Positions 27,739-36,799 of a stretch of DNA of 64,000 nucleotides are shown piece by piece. This DNA comes from Pontivivens ytuae (GTDB taxonomy: Bacteria > Pseudomonadota > Alphaproteobacteria > Rhodobacterales > Rhodobacteraceae): assembly GCF_015679265.1 (NCBI RefSeq), contig NZ_CP064942.1, forward strand, positions 1,148,001 to 1,212,000, in the 5' to 3' direction. A program made the position numbers and the translations under genes. Below the pieces are notes generated by a model that saw only the letters and a program-made list of their open reading frames with translations, was not told the DNA's origin and did no database searches. Each line of letters begins with the position of its first letter. Within the stretch, counting starts at the first letter, position 1.

Positions 27739-28125
27739 ATGAGCCTGCAGCAAGAACGGGAATACTTGGCACGGCTGGAGGCATCGTCTCCGGTCGTGGG
27801 GCCTGTTCGGCTATGGTCCCAGTGGCTGGAACTTCAGATCGAGACCATCGATGGCGAGCGCGCGTCGATCGAGTCCGGTGGTCCGATCCGGTTCCTGAAG
27901 GACGACAAGGAAGACCGCTTTCAGGCGCCCCTCGATGATCTGGAGGCCGCCATTCCAGCCCGCATCTTCCGCTGCGAAGGTGAGACAGTTACCCGCTTTG
28001 AACTTAGCGAAACCTTTCTGCGCATAGAGCTGACCAGTTCGGAGATCACTTGCTTTCCGAGCGTCTCGCCCGAAACCTTGAGTTTCGGTCCGGCTGGTGG
28101 CGGCGCGAGGTACACCCCTTGGTAA
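27739..28125 (+). CDS. Small hypothetical protein between sucA and sucB
   Basis: Predicted 128-residue soluble, acidic protein ([17 protein letters not shown]). It starts five bases after the sucA stop and ends 13 bases before sucB, so it is firmly in the operon. The pattern of alternating strands ([35 protein letters not shown]) suggests a beta-rich fold. I do not recognise the family. It is not a component of known 2-oxoglutarate dehydrogenase complexes; whether it binds the complex is an open question. Confidence 0.65.
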   Translation: MSLQQEREYLARLEASSPVVGPVRLWSQWLELQIETIDGERASIESGGPIRFLKDDKEDRFQAPLDDLEAAIPARIFRCEGETVTRFELSETFLRIELTSSEITCFPSVSPETLSFGPAGGGARYTPW

Positions 28126-28138
28126 GAAGGCAAACAAC

Positions 28139-29677
28139 ATGAGCACCGAAGTCCGCGTCCCCGCCCTGGGTGAAAGCGTCACCGAGGCCACCGTCGCCAC
28201 CTGGTTCAAGAAACCCGGGGAGGCGGTCGAGACCGACGAGATGATCGCCGAGCTCGAGACCGACAAGGTCACGGTCGAGGTGCCCGCGCCGGCCGCCGGC
28301 ACCCTGTCCGAGATCGTGGTGCAGGAGGGTGAGACGGTCGGCCCCGACGCCCTGCTCGCCACCATCGCCGAAGGCGCCTCCGCCGGGGCCGAGGACGTGA
28401 AGCCGCGCAGCGAGAAGGCCTCCGAAGGGGTTGCGCGCAGTGCCGCCAAGGCGGAAGCGGACGCCGATGCCGCCCGCTCCGGCGGGGAGAAGGTCGACGT
28501 CATGGTCCCCGCCCTCGGCGAATCCGTGACGGAAGCGACCGTCGCGAGCTGGTTCAAGAAGGTCGGAGACGTGGTCGAAGCCGATGAGATGATCGCCGAG
28601 CTGGAGACCGACAAGGTCTCCGTCGAGGTGCCGGCCCCCGTGGGCGGCGTCATCGCGGAGCTGATCGCCGAGGAAGGCGCCACGGTCGGCGCCGACGCGA
28701 AGCTCGCCATCATCACGGCCGGTGCGACCTCCGCCCCCACCACGAAACCGGCGGCCGAGGCTCCGGCGGCAGCACCTGCCTCCGGCGGCAAGGATGTGGA
28801 GGACGCGCCGTCGGCCAAGAAGCTGATGGCCGAGCGTGGCCTCACCCCCGATCAGGTCAACGGCACCGGCCGCGACGGCCGCATCATGAAGGAGGACGTG
28901 CTGCGTGCGCCCTCCGCCCCCGCCGAGGCACCGGCCCCCGCCCAGGCGCCCCGCGCCCCGGTCCCGGCCGACGATGCGGCCCGCGAAGAGCGGGTGAAGA
29001 TGACCCGCCTGCGCCAGACCATCGCGCGGCGCCTCAAGGACGCGCAGAACACCGCGGCGATGCTGACCACCTATAACGAGGTGGACATGTCCGCGGTCAT
29101 GGACCTGCGCAAGAAGTACAAGGACGAGTTCGAGAAGAAGCACGGCGTCCGCCTCGGCTTCATGTCCTTCTTCACCAAGGCGTGCTGCCACGCCCTCGTC
29201 GAAGTGCCCGAGGTGAATGCGGAGATCGACGGCACCGACATCGTCTACAAGAAGTTCGTGCATATGGGCATCGCCACCGGCACGCCCACGGGCCTCGTCG
29301 TGCCGGTCGTGCGCGACGCGGACAGCCTCAGCTTCGCGGGCATCGAGAAGAAGATCGGCGAGCTCGGCAAGCGCGCGCGCGACGGCAAGCTCTCCATGGC
29401 CGACATGCAGGGCGGCACCTTCACGATCTCGAACGGCGGCGTCTACGGCTCGCTGATGTCCTCGCCCATCCTCAACCCGCCGCAATCGGGCATCCTGGGC
29501 ATGCACAAGATCCAGGAGCGCCCGGTGGTCGTGAACGGCCAGATTGTCATCCGCCCGATGATGTACCTCGCGCTCAGCTACGATCACCGCATCGTGGACG
29601 GCAAGGGGGCCGTGACCTTCCTCGTGCGCGTCAAAGAGGCACTGGAGGATCCGCAGCGCCTGCTGATGGACCTCTGA
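28139..29677 (+). CDS. sucB: Dihydrolipoamide succinyltransferase (E2) with two lipoyl domains
   Basis: Predicted 512-residue E2 core. Two lipoyl domains lie in tandem: K43 in [11 protein letters not shown] and K159 in [11 protein letters not shown] are the lipoylated lysines, joined by Ala/Pro/Glu-rich linkers. The peripheral subunit-binding domain is near 224-254 ([25 protein letters not shown]), and the catalytic domain ends with [11 protein letters not shown] (H483, D487). Most proteobacterial SucB proteins have one lipoyl domain and about 400 residues. The two copies are very similar, so they look like an internal duplication. Confidence 0.96.
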   Translation: MSTEVRVPALGESVTEATVATWFKKPGEAVETDEMIAELETDKVTVEVPAPAAGTLSEIVVQEGETVGPDALLATIAEGASAGAEDVKPRSEKASEGVARSAAKAEADADAARSGGEKVDVMVPALGESVTEATVASWFKKVGDVVEADEMIAELETDKVSVEVPAPVGGVIAELIAEEGATVGADAKLAIITAGATSAPTTKPAAEAPAAAPASGGKDVEDAPSAKKLMAERGLTPDQVNGTGRDGRIMKEDVLRAPSAPAEAPAPAQAPRAPVPADDAAREERVKMTRLRQTIARRLKDAQNTAAMLTTYNEVDMSAVMDLRKKYKDEFEKKHGVRLGFMSFFTKACCHALVEVPEVNAEIDGTDIVYKKFVHMGIATGTPTGLVVPVVRDADSLSFAGIEKKIGELGKRARDGKLSMADMQGGTFTISNGGVYGSLMSSPILNPPQSGILGMHKIQERPVVVNGQIVIRPMMYLALSYDHRIVDGKGAVTFLVRVKEALEDPQRLLMDL

Positions 29678-29718
29678 GCCTACGATGGCTTGCCACCTGC
29701 ACATCCGGCCAGCAAAAA

Positions 29719-29815
29719 GGCGCTGCCCTGTGGGGAGGGCAGCGCCAGTGCCGAAGGCAGGGGGGATGCGCACGCCCGGTGGGGCGGGTCGGGCGCTGCC
29801 CGGAGGGACCGGGCT
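29719..29815. repeat. Partial R1 repeat after sucB
   Basis: GGCGCTGCCCTGTGGGGAGGGCAGCGCC forms a strong hairpin, followed by GGTGGGGCGGGTCGGGCGCTGCCCGG. It lies between sucB and the convergent YHYH-type gene and may end both transcripts. Confidence 0.6.
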
Positions 29816-29821
29816 GATCGG

Positions 29822-29998
29822 TCAATGGCAGTGGTAGGTGCCACGTCGATGGTCGTTGTGACAGCCTTGACTGTTGAGGCCACCGCCATGCCGGACCTCC
29901 GCTTCGGATACGGCAATTGGAGTATCGAATGAATACGCATGGCCGGCGGCTCCGACAGACATCGAAGCGATCGCGGAAATGACCAGAACTAGCCTCAT
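29822..29998 (-). CDS. Small exported YHYH-like protein (58 residues)
   Basis: Read directly from the minus strand: ATG at 29996-29998, stop at 29822-29824, 58 codons, preceded by AAAGGGAGAG. The first 22 residues (MRLVLVISAIASMSVGAAGHA) form a signal peptide. The mature peptide ends RHGGGLNSQGCHNDHRRGTYHCH, a His/Cys-rich tail of the kind at the end of YHYH-type proteins; it could bind zinc or copper. It is too short for a normal ORF cut-off, and larger frames over it are shadows. It opposes the suc genes, lying between sucB and the MAPEG gene. Confidence 0.75.
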   Translation of the reverse strand: MRLVLVISAIASMSVGAAGHAYSFDTPIAVSEAEVRHGGGLNSQGCHNDHRRGTYHCH

Positions 29999-30112
29999 GA
30001 AACTCTCCCTTTCGAAACTTTTATTATTAGTTAATAAAAGTTAATTTACAGGGAACTTCTGCAGTGTCGCTTTCTAATTGTTTAAAAATGACCTCAACTT
30101 TAAGCTGAGAAC

Positions 30113-30502
30113 ATGCCCCCCGAACTCACCGTCCTCGCCCTTGCCGGCCTTCTGCATATCGCGCACCTCGCGCTGTTCTCCGTCACCGCCAATGCGCAGG
30201 TCGGAATGAAGCAGACGATGGGTCCGCGCGACGGCGGGCTCGGCCTCACCGGCATCGCCGGACGCGCGCAGCGGGCGGAGCAGAACCATATCGACGGGCT
30301 TACCCTCTTTGCCGTTGCCGTGATCGTCGTGACGCTGGGCGAGGCCACCTCGCCACTCACCACGACCTGCGCCTGGGTGTATCTCGCGTCCCGCATTGCC
30401 TACATCCCGGTCTACGCATTCGGCGTTCCCCTGATCCGCAGCGTCGTCTGGGGCGCGGGGTATCTCGCCACGATGCTGATGCTGGTCGCGGCCCTGCTGT
30501 GA
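30113..30502 (+). CDS. MAPEG-family membrane protein
   Basis: Predicted 129-residue protein with four hydrophobic helices. The pattern GRAQRAEQNHIDGLTLFAVAV, with a Glu and Asn in helix 2, and LASRIAYIPVYAFGVPLIR near the third helix are typical of MAPEG proteins (membrane-associated proteins in eicosanoid and glutathione metabolism), whose bacterial members are mostly uncharacterised. Its stop overlaps the next start (GTGA at 30499-30502). It lies between sucB and lpd. Confidence 0.85.
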   Translation: MPPELTVLALAGLLHIAHLALFSVTANAQVGMKQTMGPRDGGLGLTGIAGRAQRAEQNHIDGLTLFAVAVIVVTLGEATSPLTTTCAWVYLASRIAYIPVYAFGVPLIRSVVWGAGYLATMLMLVAALL

Positions 30503-31047
30503 TCCGCCGGATCGTCATAAGTGGGGCTCTGCTTGTTGCCCTGACCGCCGGCGGACTGCTCTATGGCCAGGTCGCCGCGCGCACCGCCTCCGGCACGCCA
30601 CCGCCGATGGCACCCGTCGCCGATCAGGCCGATCTCGTGCGGGTCGACAAGTCGGACAGGCGCCTAGAGCTTCTGCGCGACGGCGCCGTCATCGCGGCCT
30701 ACGACATCTCCCTCGGCGCCGCGCCGGACGGCCACAAGCGGCAGGAGGGGGACGAGCGCACGCCGGAGGGCCGTTATGTCATCGACTGGCGCAATCCGAA
30801 CTCGATCGCGCATCTCAGCCTGCATATCTCCTACCCGAATGCCGACGACGTGGCGCAGGCGGCCGCGGCCGGTGTCTCGCCGGGCGGGAATATCATGATC
30901 CACGGGCTGCCCAACGGCTTCGGCATCCTCGGTCGCCTTCACCTGCTGGTCGACTGGACGGATGGCTGCATCGCCGTGACGGATGCGGAGATGCGGGAGA
31001 TCTGGTCCCGCGTGCCCAACGGCACACCCATCGAGCTGCGCGGATGA
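30499..31047 (+). CDS. L,D-transpeptidase family (YkuD) protein
   Basis: Predicted 182-residue protein with an N-terminal signal or anchor helix (residues 3-22). The YkuD domain shows IMIHGLPNG with H135 and the catalytic cysteine C157 in DWTDGCIAVT, where most members have S/T-x-GC; the family crosslinks peptidoglycan in the periplasm. The short domain after the anchor resembles the YafK/ErfK-like minimal group. GTG start coupled to the MAPEG gene. No link to the TCA cycle is evident. Confidence 0.87.
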   Translation: MIRRIVISGALLVALTAGGLLYGQVAARTASGTPPPMAPVADQADLVRVDKSDRRLELLRDGAVIAAYDISLGAAPDGHKRQEGDERTPEGRYVIDWRNPNSIAHLSLHISYPNADDVAQAAAAGVSPGGNIMIHGLPNGFGILGRLHLLVDWTDGCIAVTDAEMREIWSRVPNGTPIELRG

Positions 31048-31164
31048 CGCCCCGCACCCGTTTACCTTTTGCGACCCGGCGCCACCTTGTGAGGCGCCCG
31101 CTGCACGCATGTCATACGCAAATCATACGCCGCGGATCGGCGTTAACGTATCAAGGAGAGACCC

Positions 31165-32550
31165 ATGGCCGAGTATGATGTCATCGTGATCGGAGCCGGT
31201 CCCGGCGGCTATGTCTGCGCCATCCGCTGCGCCCAGCTCGGCCTCAAAACCGCCTGCGTCGAGGGGCGCGAAACGCTCGGCGGCACCTGCCTCAACGTTG
31301 GCTGCATCCCGTCGAAGGCGATGCTCCATGCCTCCGAGCTCTACCACGAAGCCACTGACAATTTTGCGAAAATGGGCCTGATGGGCAAGGCGCCATCGGT
31401 CGATCTTCCGAAGATGCTGGAATACAAACAGTCCACCGTGAAGTCGAACACGGACGGTATCGAGTTCCTGTTCAAGAAGAACAAGATCGACTGGATCAAG
31501 GGCTACGGCAAGATCACGGCTCCGGGCGAAGTGCTGGTCGGCAACGAGACGCACAAGGCGAAAAACATCGTGATCGCAACGGGTTCCGAGGCGGCAAGCC
31601 TGCCCGGCGTCGAGGTCGACGAGAAGGTCGTCGTCACCTCCACCGGCGCGCTGGAGCTCAAGAAGGTGCCCGGCAAGATGGTCGTCATCGGCGGTGGTGT
31701 GATCGGGCTGGAGCTCGGCTCGGTCTACTCCCGCCTCGGCTCCGAAGTCACCGTGATCGAGTTCATGGACCACATCATCCCAGGCTCGGACGCCGAAATC
31801 TCCAAGCAGTTCCTGAAGATGCTGAAGAAACAGGGGCTTAACTTCGAGCTGAACTGCGCCGTGCAGGGCACCGAGGTGAAGAACAACAAGGCGAAGGTCA
31901 CCTACAAGAGCCGCAAGGACGACAGCGAGCACGTGATCGACGCGGACATCGTGCTGCTCGCCACCGGTCGCCGCCCCTATACCGACGCGCTGGGTCTCGA
32001 AGATCTGGGCATCGAGATGGAGCGCGGCATGGTCAAGACCAACGGCCACTGGAAGACCAACGTCGACGGCATCTACGCCATCGGCGACGTGATCGCGGGC
32101 CCGATGCTCGCCCACAAGGCCGAAGACGAGGGCATGGCGGTGGCCGAGACCATCGCGGGCCAGCGCGGCCATGTTAACTACGGGGTCATCCCTAGCGTGA
32201 TATACACCCACCCCGAAGTCGCCAATGTCGGCGCGACGGAGGAGCAGCTCAAGGAGGAGGGCCGCAAGTACAAGGTCGGCAAGTTCCCCTTCATGGGCAA
32301 CGCACGGGCGAAGTCGCATTTCGCAGGCGAGGGCTTCGTGAAGCTGCTGGCCGATGCGGAGACGGACCGGATCCTCGGCGCCCATGTCATCGGCCCGATG
32401 GCGGGCGACCTGATCCACGAGGTCTGCGTCGCGATGGAGTTCGGCGCCGCGGCCGAGGATCTCGCCCGCACCTGCCACGCGCACCCGACCTTCTCCGAAG
32501 CGATGCGCGAGGCGGCCCTCGCCTGCGGCGACGGCGCGATCCACGCCTGA
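31165..32550 (+). CDS. lpd: Dihydrolipoamide dehydrogenase (E3)
   Basis: Predicted 461-residue flavoenzyme that reoxidises lipoyl groups of 2-oxo acid dehydrogenases. FAD motif GAGPGG near residues 10-15, redox disulfide C42/C47 in [18 protein letters not shown] motif [17 protein letters not shown], second FAD motif [15 protein letters not shown] and the C-terminal [10 protein letters not shown] with the catalytic His-Glu pair. It closes the suc cluster. AAGGAG precedes the ATG. Confidence 0.96.
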   Translation: MAEYDVIVIGAGPGGYVCAIRCAQLGLKTACVEGRETLGGTCLNVGCIPSKAMLHASELYHEATDNFAKMGLMGKAPSVDLPKMLEYKQSTVKSNTDGIEFLFKKNKIDWIKGYGKITAPGEVLVGNETHKAKNIVIATGSEAASLPGVEVDEKVVVTSTGALELKKVPGKMVVIGGGVIGLELGSVYSRLGSEVTVIEFMDHIIPGSDAEISKQFLKMLKKQGLNFELNCAVQGTEVKNNKAKVTYKSRKDDSEHVIDADIVLLATGRRPYTDALGLEDLGIEMERGMVKTNGHWKTNVDGIYAIGDVIAGPMLAHKAEDEGMAVAETIAGQRGHVNYGVIPSVIYTHPEVANVGATEEQLKEEGRKYKVGKFPFMGNARAKSHFAGEGFVKLLADAETDRILGAHVIGPMAGDLIHEVCVAMEFGAAAEDLARTCHAHPTFSEAMREAALACGDGAIHA

Positions 32551-32571
32551 GCCCTAGGGGACGACACGACG

Positions 32572-32590
32572 CCGGGCCGACGCGGCCCGG
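32572..32590 (+). terminator. Hairpin after lpd
   Basis: CCGGGCC, loop GACGC, GGCCCGG starts 21 bases after the lpd stop. There is no T-run, so it is only a possible terminator or RNA-stabilising hairpin. Confidence 0.35.
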
Positions 32591-32695
32591 TGCATCGCCC
32601 GATCAGACAAGCGCACGTCTGGTCTGCCGGTAAACTGGCTTGTCGCTTCAGGAACGAGACTGTGGCGCCATCCGGCGCCAACGCGGACTACGCCC

Positions 32696-33385
32696 TCACC
32701 GCCCGCCAGGCAGGATGTCGAGCCCCGAGCTCCAGACCGCGTAGTAGAACGGCAGCATCGGGAGTGCTGCGGCCAGCACGAAGGGCACCAGCCGGAACGA
32801 CTTCGAGAGCCCCGCGAGCAGCGCGATCCCCCCGGCCCCGCCGAGCAGCACATTGCCCGGCGCCACCGCCACCAGCGATACCGCGAGATAGCGCCAGCGG
32901 ATCAGCCGGCGGACCCAGAGGCGGGAGCCCAGCAGCCCCGCCAGCCGCTGCCGGTCGGTCATCGGCGTGCCGGGGTCGAGGAACGGGATCCGGTCCTCCA
33001 TCCGCAACCGCCTCAGGAGTGGCGCAATCCGCGCGGGCGGCACGCTCCGCCCCACGGTGAAGGCGAGCAGCATGCCGACCACGCTCGCCCCCCAGACCCA
33101 GAACGCCACCTTTGCCCCGAACAGCACCATGATCGCGATGCCCAGCGTGACGCCCGGCACGAAGGGAATCGCGACCATCAGCGCATAGATCACGATCAGG
33201 AACGGGAAGTATTCGCGCAGGATATTGATGCTGCGCACGAAGGCGCGAAAGGCCGGCAGGCCGAAGTACTCGGCCACGCCCATCAGTACGGTAAAGGCGG
33301 CGAAACCATAAATGAGCACCCGCGAGGTGCTGCGCCGCGGGCTCAGAGGCAGCCCGCGCTGGCTCTCGTCAGGTTCGATCGTCAT
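32696..33385 (-). CDS. TVP38/VTT-like membrane protein
   Basis: Predicted 229-residue membrane protein from the ATG at 33383-33385. Hydrophobic helices lie at about 22-42, 52-78, 80-105 and 165-220. [39 protein letters not shown] resembles the re-entrant core of TVP38/DedA-like (VTT-domain) proteins, which may scramble or transport lipids. Its start overlaps the 3' end of trpA by 17 bases, so it is co-transcribed with it. Confidence 0.7.
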   Translation of the reverse strand: MTIEPDESQRGLPLSPRRSTSRVLIYGFAAFTVLMGVAEYFGLPAFRAFVRSINILREYFPFLIVIYALMVAIPFVPGVTLGIAIMVLFGAKVAFWVWGASVVGMLLAFTVGRSVPPARIAPLLRRLRMEDRIPFLDPGTPMTDRQRLAGLLGSRLWVRRLIRWRYLAVSLVAVAPGNVLLGGAGGIALLAGLSKSFRLVPFVLAAALPMLPFYYAVWSSGLDILPGGR

Positions 33386-34166
33386 GGGCGCCGCGCGCCA
33401 GCTCGGCCACGAAGGACAGCACGTCGGCCGCACTCTCGCCCCGGCCGAGCCGGTCCACGATGGCGGAACCCACGACCACGCCGTCCGCGACCTTCGCCAT
33501 CTCGGCCGCGGCCTGCGGCGTCTTGATCCCGAAGCCGACGCAGACCGGCAGATCGGTCGCGGCCTTGATCCGCGCGATCTCCGGTCCGACCTTTGCGGCG
33601 TTGGCCTCCGCCGAGCCGGTGATGCCAGTGATCGAGACGTAGTACACAAAGCCCGAGGTGTTCTGCAGCACCGCGGGCAGCCGCCGGTCGTCGGTGGTGG
33701 GCGTGGCGAGGCGAATGAAGTTGAGCCCCGCCTCCTGCGCGGGGAGGCACAGCTCCGCATCCTCCTCCGGCGGCAGGTCGACGACGATCAGTCCGTCGAT
33801 GCCGGCCTCGGCGGCCTCCTTCAGGAAGACGTCGACACCCTTCGAGAAGATCGGGTTGTAATAGCCCATCAGCACGATCGGCGTGGTGTCATCGCGCACG
33901 CGGAAGTCGCGCACCATCGTGAGCGTCCGGTCGAGGGTCATCCCCGCCTCCAGCGCCCGCTGGCCCGCAAGCTGGATCGCCGGGCCATCGGCCATCGGGT
34001 CGGTGAACGGCATCCCGATCTCGATCACGTCGACACCCGCGCCCGGCAGGCCCGCCAGCACCTCGGCACTCGTCTCGGGCGAGGGATCGCCCGCCATCAC
34101 GAAGGCGACGAAGGCCGTGCGGTTCTGTTTCGCGAGCTGGGCGAACTTGGCGTCGATGCGGGTCAT
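33369..34166 (-). CDS. trpA: Tryptophan synthase alpha subunit
   Basis: Predicted 265-residue TIM-barrel enzyme that splits indole-3-glycerol phosphate. [21 protein letters not shown] contains the catalytic Glu and Asp, and [14 protein letters not shown] with [11 protein letters not shown] form the phosphate-binding end. It works as a complex with TrpB, but trpB lies about 1.3 kb upstream with three small genes between, so coupling of the two subunits by overlapping genes is lost. Confidence 0.96.
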   Translation of the reverse strand: MTRIDAKFAQLAKQNRTAFVAFVMAGDPSPETSAEVLAGLPGAGVDVIEIGMPFTDPMADGPAIQLAGQRALEAGMTLDRTLTMVRDFRVRDDTTPIVLMGYYNPIFSKGVDVFLKEAAEAGIDGLIVVDLPPEEDAELCLPAQEAGLNFIRLATPTTDDRRLPAVLQNTSGFVYYVSITGITGSAEANAAKVGPEIARIKAATDLPVCVGFGIKTPQAAAEMAKVADGVVVGSAIVDRLGRGESAADVLSFVAELARGAHDDRT

Positions 34167-34200
34167 GGGGCCTCTGGCGGAAGTCGTATCGTGACCCTGA

Positions 34201-34240
34201 TAAAGAAGCCCGATCCGCTTGACCAGCGGACCGGGCCTAT
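34201..34240 (-). terminator. Intrinsic terminator after small Asp-rich gene
   Basis: On the minus strand GCCCGGTCCGCT, loop GGTCA, AGCGGATCGGGC (one G-U pair) is followed by TTCTTTAT. It lies 30 bases beyond the stop of the gene at 34266-34427 and before trpA, so it should separate trpA from the upstream small genes. Confidence 0.7.
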
Positions 34241-34265
34241 TCAGCTGCGAAAGCAGCGTATTGCC

Positions 34266-34427
34266 TCAGTCGTCCGACGGTACGCCGGGCCGATCGGCAT
34301 CGTCCGTATCGTTGGGATCGCAATCGTCATTGGTGGGAATGCAGCCGCTCTGCGTCGGCACCTGCGCGAGGACCGCCTGAGGCGCGGCGAAAGCGACGAG
34401 GGCAAGGATAAAAGCAAGTATTTTCAT
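34266..34427 (-). CDS. Small exported Asp-rich peptide (53 residues)
   Basis: Read directly: ATG at 34425-34427, stop at 34266-34268, 53 codons; CGGAG precedes. Residues 1-21 (MKILAFILALVAFAAPQAVLA) are a textbook signal peptide. The mature peptide of 32 residues has two cysteines (SGCIPT, DDCDP) and ten aspartates in TNDDCDPNDTDDADRPGVPSDD. It may chelate calcium or another cation, or simply be disordered. I know no family. It is followed by an intrinsic terminator and lies between an RcnB-like gene and trpA. Confidence 0.7.
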   Translation of the reverse strand: MKILAFILALVAFAAPQAVLAQVPTQSGCIPTNDDCDPNDTDDADRPGVPSDD

Positions 34428-34568
34428 GAGACTAACTCCGGGGTGAACCTAAGACTCCAGAAACCCCAGACATCACCATCGGTTCCGCCCTGCGCGGCGG
34501 CATGCCGCAGATCACGGGCAACGCCACCGCGGCCGCCATCATCATGCAGCGCGACGCACCGTCCTGCG

Positions 34569-34859
34569 TCAGTCGAGCAGGATCGAGGCGAGGCCGATGA
34601 CGGCGATGATGTCGCCGGTCCGGTCCGAAACGCGCACCACCTGATTGTCGATGATGACGTAGCGCTCGCCATCACGCAGGGGCGGCAGGTTGTAGCGCCC
34701 GTAGTCGCGGATGACGCGGTAGTCGTCGCGGTCGTAACGCACCCCCGGCTCGCACCAGCCCTTGCGCGCGTGGCCGGGCGGACAGTGCGACGGCTGCGCC
34801 CAGGCCACATGCGGTGCGATCACGGCAGCGGCGACGGCCGTCAGAAGGATGCGTTTCAT
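34569..34859 (-). CDS. Exported RcnB-like protein
   Basis: Predicted 96-residue periplasmic protein from the ATG at 34857-34859. A signal peptide (about 1-21, ending AWA-QP) is followed by CPPGHARKGWCEPG and then the RcnB-type pattern YRVIRDYGRYNLPPLRDGERYVIIDNQVVRVSDRTGDIIAVIG. RcnB of E. coli influences nickel and cobalt export; most relatives are uncharacterised. It lies between the DUF2158 gene and the Asp-rich peptide gene on the same strand. Confidence 0.75.
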   Translation of the reverse strand: MKRILLTAVAAAVIAPHVAWAQPSHCPPGHARKGWCEPGVRYDRDDYRVIRDYGRYNLPPLRDGERYVIIDNQVVRVSDRTGDIIAVIGLASILLD

Positions 34860-34987
34860 GGTCTTGCCCCCAAGCTTAGCGTGTATCACCTCAACATGGC
34901 ATCCGAAGCCCGGGTTCCCCGGCACCGCCTCGCGCCCCGAGACCGTTGCACCCATGACGCGAAAAGGGCGCGCCCTGCGGCCCGCCC

Positions 34988-35008
34988 TTCTTCTTTGTCC
35001 AAATACGC
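34988..35008. repeat. R3 half-element
   Basis: TTCTTCTTTGTCCAAATACGC, the same arm as in the dyad at 13632-13685 but without an obvious partner. It lies downstream of the DUF2158 gene. Confidence 0.6.
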
Positions 35009-35040
35009 AAATCCCGCGGCGCGCCGCGGGGTGTCGCGGT

Positions 35041-35403
35041 TCAGTCCTTGCGGAAGAACTTGTTCTCGCGCGGCTTGCCGTCCCAGCCGGTCTTGCCGCG
35101 GGGGCGGTCGTCGCGGTCGCCGCCGCGATCGTCGCGGCCTTTCCAGCCGCCGCGATCGCCACCCTTGTTGAAGCCGCCCCGGTCGCCGCCCTTGTTGAAG
35201 CCGCCGGGCTTGCCGCGATCGCCGCGGTTGTTCTCCTCGCGATGCTCCCACTTCTTCAGGAGCACGCTGTTGAACGTGTCGCGCCCGATCACGCCCTCGT
35301 TGCACCAGACGGTGGAGACCATGTCCCCGTCCACGCCCTCGACCGCCATGCGCATCGAACCTGCGGTCAGCACGACGATGTCGCCGATCTGATAGTCAGC
35401 CAT
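35041..35403 (-). CDS. DUF2158 (YodC-like) protein with Arg/Gly-rich repeat tail
   Basis: Predicted 120-residue protein from the ATG at 35401-35403. The first 55 residues (IGDIVVLTAGSMRMAVEGVDGDMVSTVWCNEG) are a DUF2158 domain, a small beta fold. From about residue 58 the tail repeats GGFNKGGDRG and GGDRGGWKGRDDRGGDRDD, an Arg/Gly-rich low-complexity stretch like RNA-binding RGG tails, made by tandem DNA repeats near 35120-35215. A role in RNA binding is a guess. It starts 43 bases after trpB ends. Confidence 0.8.
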   Translation of the reverse strand: MADYQIGDIVVLTAGSMRMAVEGVDGDMVSTVWCNEGVIGRDTFNSVLLKKWEHREENNRGDRGKPGGFNKGGDRGGFNKGGDRGGWKGRDDRGGDRDDRPRGKTGWDGKPRENKFFRKD

Positions 35404-35445
35404 TTTCACAATCAATCCTAATGCGGGGCCTGTAACCCCTTTGGT

Positions 35446-36666
35446 TCAGATCTCGACGCCGAGCGCTTCTGCCACGGTGAAGATATCCTTGTCGCCCCGG
35501 CCGCACATGTTCATCACCAGCAGGTGATCGCTCGGCAGGTCCGGTGCAAGCTTGGCTACATGCGCCAAAGCGTGGCTGGGTTCAAGGGCCGGAATGATGC
35601 CTTCGGTGGTGCAGCAGAGCTGGAAGGCGTCGAGCGCCTCCCGATCGGTGACGGAGACGTACTCCACCCGCCCGATATCGTGGAGCCAGGAGTGCTCGGG
35701 CCCGATGCCGGGATAGTCGAGGCCCGCGCTGATCGAGTGCCCTTCGATGATCTGACCATCCGCGTCCTGCAAGAGGTAGGTCCGGTTGCCGTGCAGCACG
35801 CCGGGCCGTCCGCCGGTCAGCGAGGCGGCGTGCTCCATCTTCTCATCGACACCGTGGCCCCCGGCCTCGACCCCGATGATGCGCACGCCCTCGTCATCGA
35901 GGAACGGGTGGAAGAGACCCATGGCGTTGGAGCCGCCGCCGATGCAGGCGACGAGGCTGTCGGGCAGGCGGCCCTCCCGCTCCATCATCTGCGCCTTCGT
36001 CTCCTTGCCGATGATCGACTGGAAGTCGCGGACCATGGCCGGATAGGGGTGCGGTCCCGCCACGGTGCCGATGCAGTAGAAGGTGCTCTCCACGTTGGTG
36101 ACCCAGTCGCGCAGCGCCTCGTTCATCGCGTCCTTCAGCGTGCCGCGGCCCGAGGTCACGGGGATCACCTTGGCGCCCAACAGGTTCATGCGGAAGACGT
36201 TGGGCTTCTGCCGCTCCACGTCCGTCGCGCCCATGAAGACGATGCACTCCAGCCCGAAGCGCGCGCAGACCGTCGCGGTCGCCACGCCGTGCTGGCCCGC
36301 CCCCGTCTCCGCGATGATGCGCTTCTTGCCCATGCGGCGGGCGAGCAGGATCTGGCCCAGCACGTTGTTGATCTTGTGCGCACCGGTGTGGTTGAGCTCG
36401 TCGCGCTTGAGGTAGACCTTCGCCCCGCCGAACCGCTCCGTCAGCCGCTCGGCGTAGTAGAGCGGCGAGGGGCGGCCGACATAGTGCTTCCACAGGTCGT
36501 CCATCTCGGCCCAGAAGTCCGGATCGGTCTTCGCCTTCTCGTACTCGGCCTCGAGGTCGAGGATCAACGGCATCAGTGTCTCGGACACGAAGCGGCCGCC
36601 GAACTGGCCGAAGCGGCCCTGCGCGTCGGGGCCGGCGCTGAAGGAGTTGGGCGCGTGGCGGGTCAT
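35446..36666 (-). CDS. trpB: Tryptophan synthase beta subunit
   Basis: Predicted 406-residue PLP enzyme that joins indole with serine. The Schiff-base lysine is K98 in [11 protein letters not shown], the phosphate loop is [10 protein letters not shown], and [12 protein letters not shown] contains the catalytic Glu. Length is normal. In most bacteria trpA overlaps or follows trpB directly; here three small genes intervene. About 490 bases separate it from trpF. Confidence 0.97.
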   Translation of the reverse strand: MTRHAPNSFSAGPDAQGRFGQFGGRFVSETLMPLILDLEAEYEKAKTDPDFWAEMDDLWKHYVGRPSPLYYAERLTERFGGAKVYLKRDELNHTGAHKINNVLGQILLARRMGKKRIIAETGAGQHGVATATVCARFGLECIVFMGATDVERQKPNVFRMNLLGAKVIPVTSGRGTLKDAMNEALRDWVTNVESTFYCIGTVAGPHPYPAMVRDFQSIIGKETKAQMMEREGRLPDSLVACIGGGSNAMGLFHPFLDDEGVRIIGVEAGGHGVDEKMEHAASLTGGRPGVLHGNRTYLLQDADGQIIEGHSISAGLDYPGIGPEHSWLHDIGRVEYVSVTDREALDAFQLCCTTEGIIPALEPSHALAHVAKLAPDLPSDHLLVMNMCGRGDKDIFTVAEALGVEI

Positions 36667-36799
36667 CTCAACCTCCCGGATGTGCGGATTGCAGCTTTCT
36701 ATCGCGGGGTTTGGGGGCCGTCGATGGGGCGCGACGTTCTGTCAGCCGGTTCCGCAAAAAAATGTCCCTTGCAGATGCAACCATTTGCGAAATCGGAGC

